This document shows, in pieces, positions 63,501-64,000 of a stretch of 64,000 nucleotides of DNA. Each line of letters opens with the position of its first letter. Position 1 is the first letter of the stretch. Origin of the DNA: Microbacterium sp. 8M. Its GTDB lineage: Bacteria; Actinomycetota; Actinomycetes; Actinomycetales; Microbacteriaceae. The notes beneath the pieces are model-generated. The model did not search any database. It was given only the letters and a program-made list of their open reading frames with translations, and was not told the DNA's origin. The stretch is taken from positions 2,837,092 through 2,901,091 of the forward strand of contig NZ_LR733284.1 of the NCBI RefSeq assembly GCF_902506375.1, given 5' to 3'. A program made the position numbers and the translations under genes.

Positions 63501-64000
63501 ATGACCCAGACGTTCCGCGCCCGCGCCGCCCTGCTCGACATGGACGGCACCCTCGTCGACTCGACCGCCGTCGTGGAGCGGCTGTGGCTGGCCTGGGCGG
63601 AGCCGCACGGACTCGACCCCGAGTTCGTGCTGAGCGTGGTGCACGGCCGCCAGGGCCACCAGAGCATGGCGATCATGCTTCCCGACCGCCCGCACGAGGA
63701 GAACCTCGCGGAGAACCGGGAGATGCTCGCCCGCGAGAGCGACGACGTCGACGGCGTCGTGGAGGTGGCGGGCGCCGCGGCGTTCCTGGCGGCACTCGCA
63801 CCGTTCCCGCACGCGATCGTGACCTCGGCCGACGACCGGCTCATGCGTGCCCGCATGGGCGCGGCCGGCCTCGCCGTGCCCGACGGTCCGGTCACGGCGG
63901 AGTTCGTGACCGCCTCGAAGCCGGATCCGGAGGGCTTCCTGCTCGGCGCCCGGCGCCTGGGCGTGGACCCGGCGGACTGCGTCGCCTTCGAGGATTCCGA
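63501..64000 (+). CDS. HAD-superfamily sugar phosphatase (3' truncated by window edge)
   Basis: The open frame runs to the end of the window without a stop, 166 residues visible. HAD motif I is ALLDMDGTLVDST (both Asp present), motif II is AIVTSADDRL, motif III Lys is in TASKPDPEGF and the motif IV acidic region begins at CVAFEDS. The alpha-helical cap is of type C1, as in 2-deoxyglucose-6-phosphate or glycerol/sugar-phosphate phosphatases (subfamily IA). An overlapping ATG at 63498 is possible; TACCCT lies 6 nt before 63501. Confidence 0.88.
   Translation, partial: MTQTFRARAALLDMDGTLVDSTAVVERLWLAWAEPHGLDPEFVLSVVHGRQGHQSMAIMLPDRPHEENLAENREMLARESDDVDGVVEVAGAAAFLAALAPFPHAIVTSADDRLMRARMGAAGLAVPDGPVTAEFVTASKPDPEGFLLGARRLGVDPADCVAFEDS

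Noticed and set aside
1..64000. tRNA, rRNA, riboswitch, prophage, insertion sequence or origin of replication
   Set aside because: Intergenic gaps were read on both strands and none showed cloverleaf, transposase, integrase or DnaA-box clusters.

Overview
The window is very GC-rich (about 70 % by eye), gene-dense and full of short or overlapping intergenic gaps. Two DUF222/HNH endonuclease genes, GlnR-type boxes, NnaR-like and ScfR-type regulators, a GTP-dependent PEP carboxykinase and a GapB-type GAPDH all point to an actinobacterium, most likely Microbacterium or a close Microbacteriaceae relative. This is inferred from gene content; no rRNA or tRNA gene is present. The window looks like ordinary chromosome: there are no insertion sequences, phage genes, CRISPR arrays or plasmid replication genes. 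No stretch longer than about 290 bases lacks a gene.

Layout. 0-9.2 kb: end of an MHS-type transporter, a tiny HTH protein behind a striking perfect hairpin, an S66 peptidase, a terpene-cyclase-fold protein, a DUF222/HNH protein, pckG with a divergent ScfR-type regulator, and an AlkZ-like winged-helix protein. 9.3-13.9 kb: a flavin electron-transfer operon (ferric-reductase-like membrane protein, FMN-carrier protein, ApbE) facing a two-component system. 14-17.5 kb: gapB and MurNAc/GlcNAc recycling (murQ plus a sugar kinase). 17.6-24.9 kb: membrane protein, TetR regulator and copper amine oxidase sharing TTGA-N8-TCAA sites, then a LysR/FrdA-like pair and an AraC regulator. 24.9-35.4 kb: a complete nitrate/nitrite assimilation island (nirD, nirB, cobA, nnaR, nasB, nasA, narK). 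Its two outward promoters share the same GTnAC-N17-GAAAC-N10-TANNNT architecture, which I read as GlnR control.

35.6-51.2 kb is a catabolic region: MoaF-like protein, NTF2-like protein, a branched-chain-type ABC importer with a fused LivM-LivG, a VOC protein, a K+ channel, a second DUF222/HNH gene, two SDR dehydrogenases, an APC permease, a second MoaF-like protein and a YtcJ-type amidohydrolase. 51.3-52.3 kb: a PadR/HAAS pair. 52.4-56.5 kb: a translationally coupled trio (adenylate-forming ligase, ketosynthase, acyl-CoA-dehydrogenase-like flavoprotein) without a carrier protein. It is followed by an efflux MFS with a divergent HxlR-SCP2 regulator, an aldehyde dehydrogenase/GMC oxidase pair, small unknowns, and the start of a HAD phosphatase gene.

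Three window-wide patterns cross these blocks. Many genes have a TANNNT hexamer 6-7 nt before their start codon, which predicts leaderless mRNAs. A dispersed palindromic element (core GGTCCCTGAGCTTGTCGAAGG) sits between genes and, at two places, inside coding sequence. The palindrome GGATCC is far more frequent than base composition predicts. The best candidates for something undescribed are the ligase-KAS-flavoprotein trio, the paired MoaF loci and the RBS-masking hairpin at 697-754.
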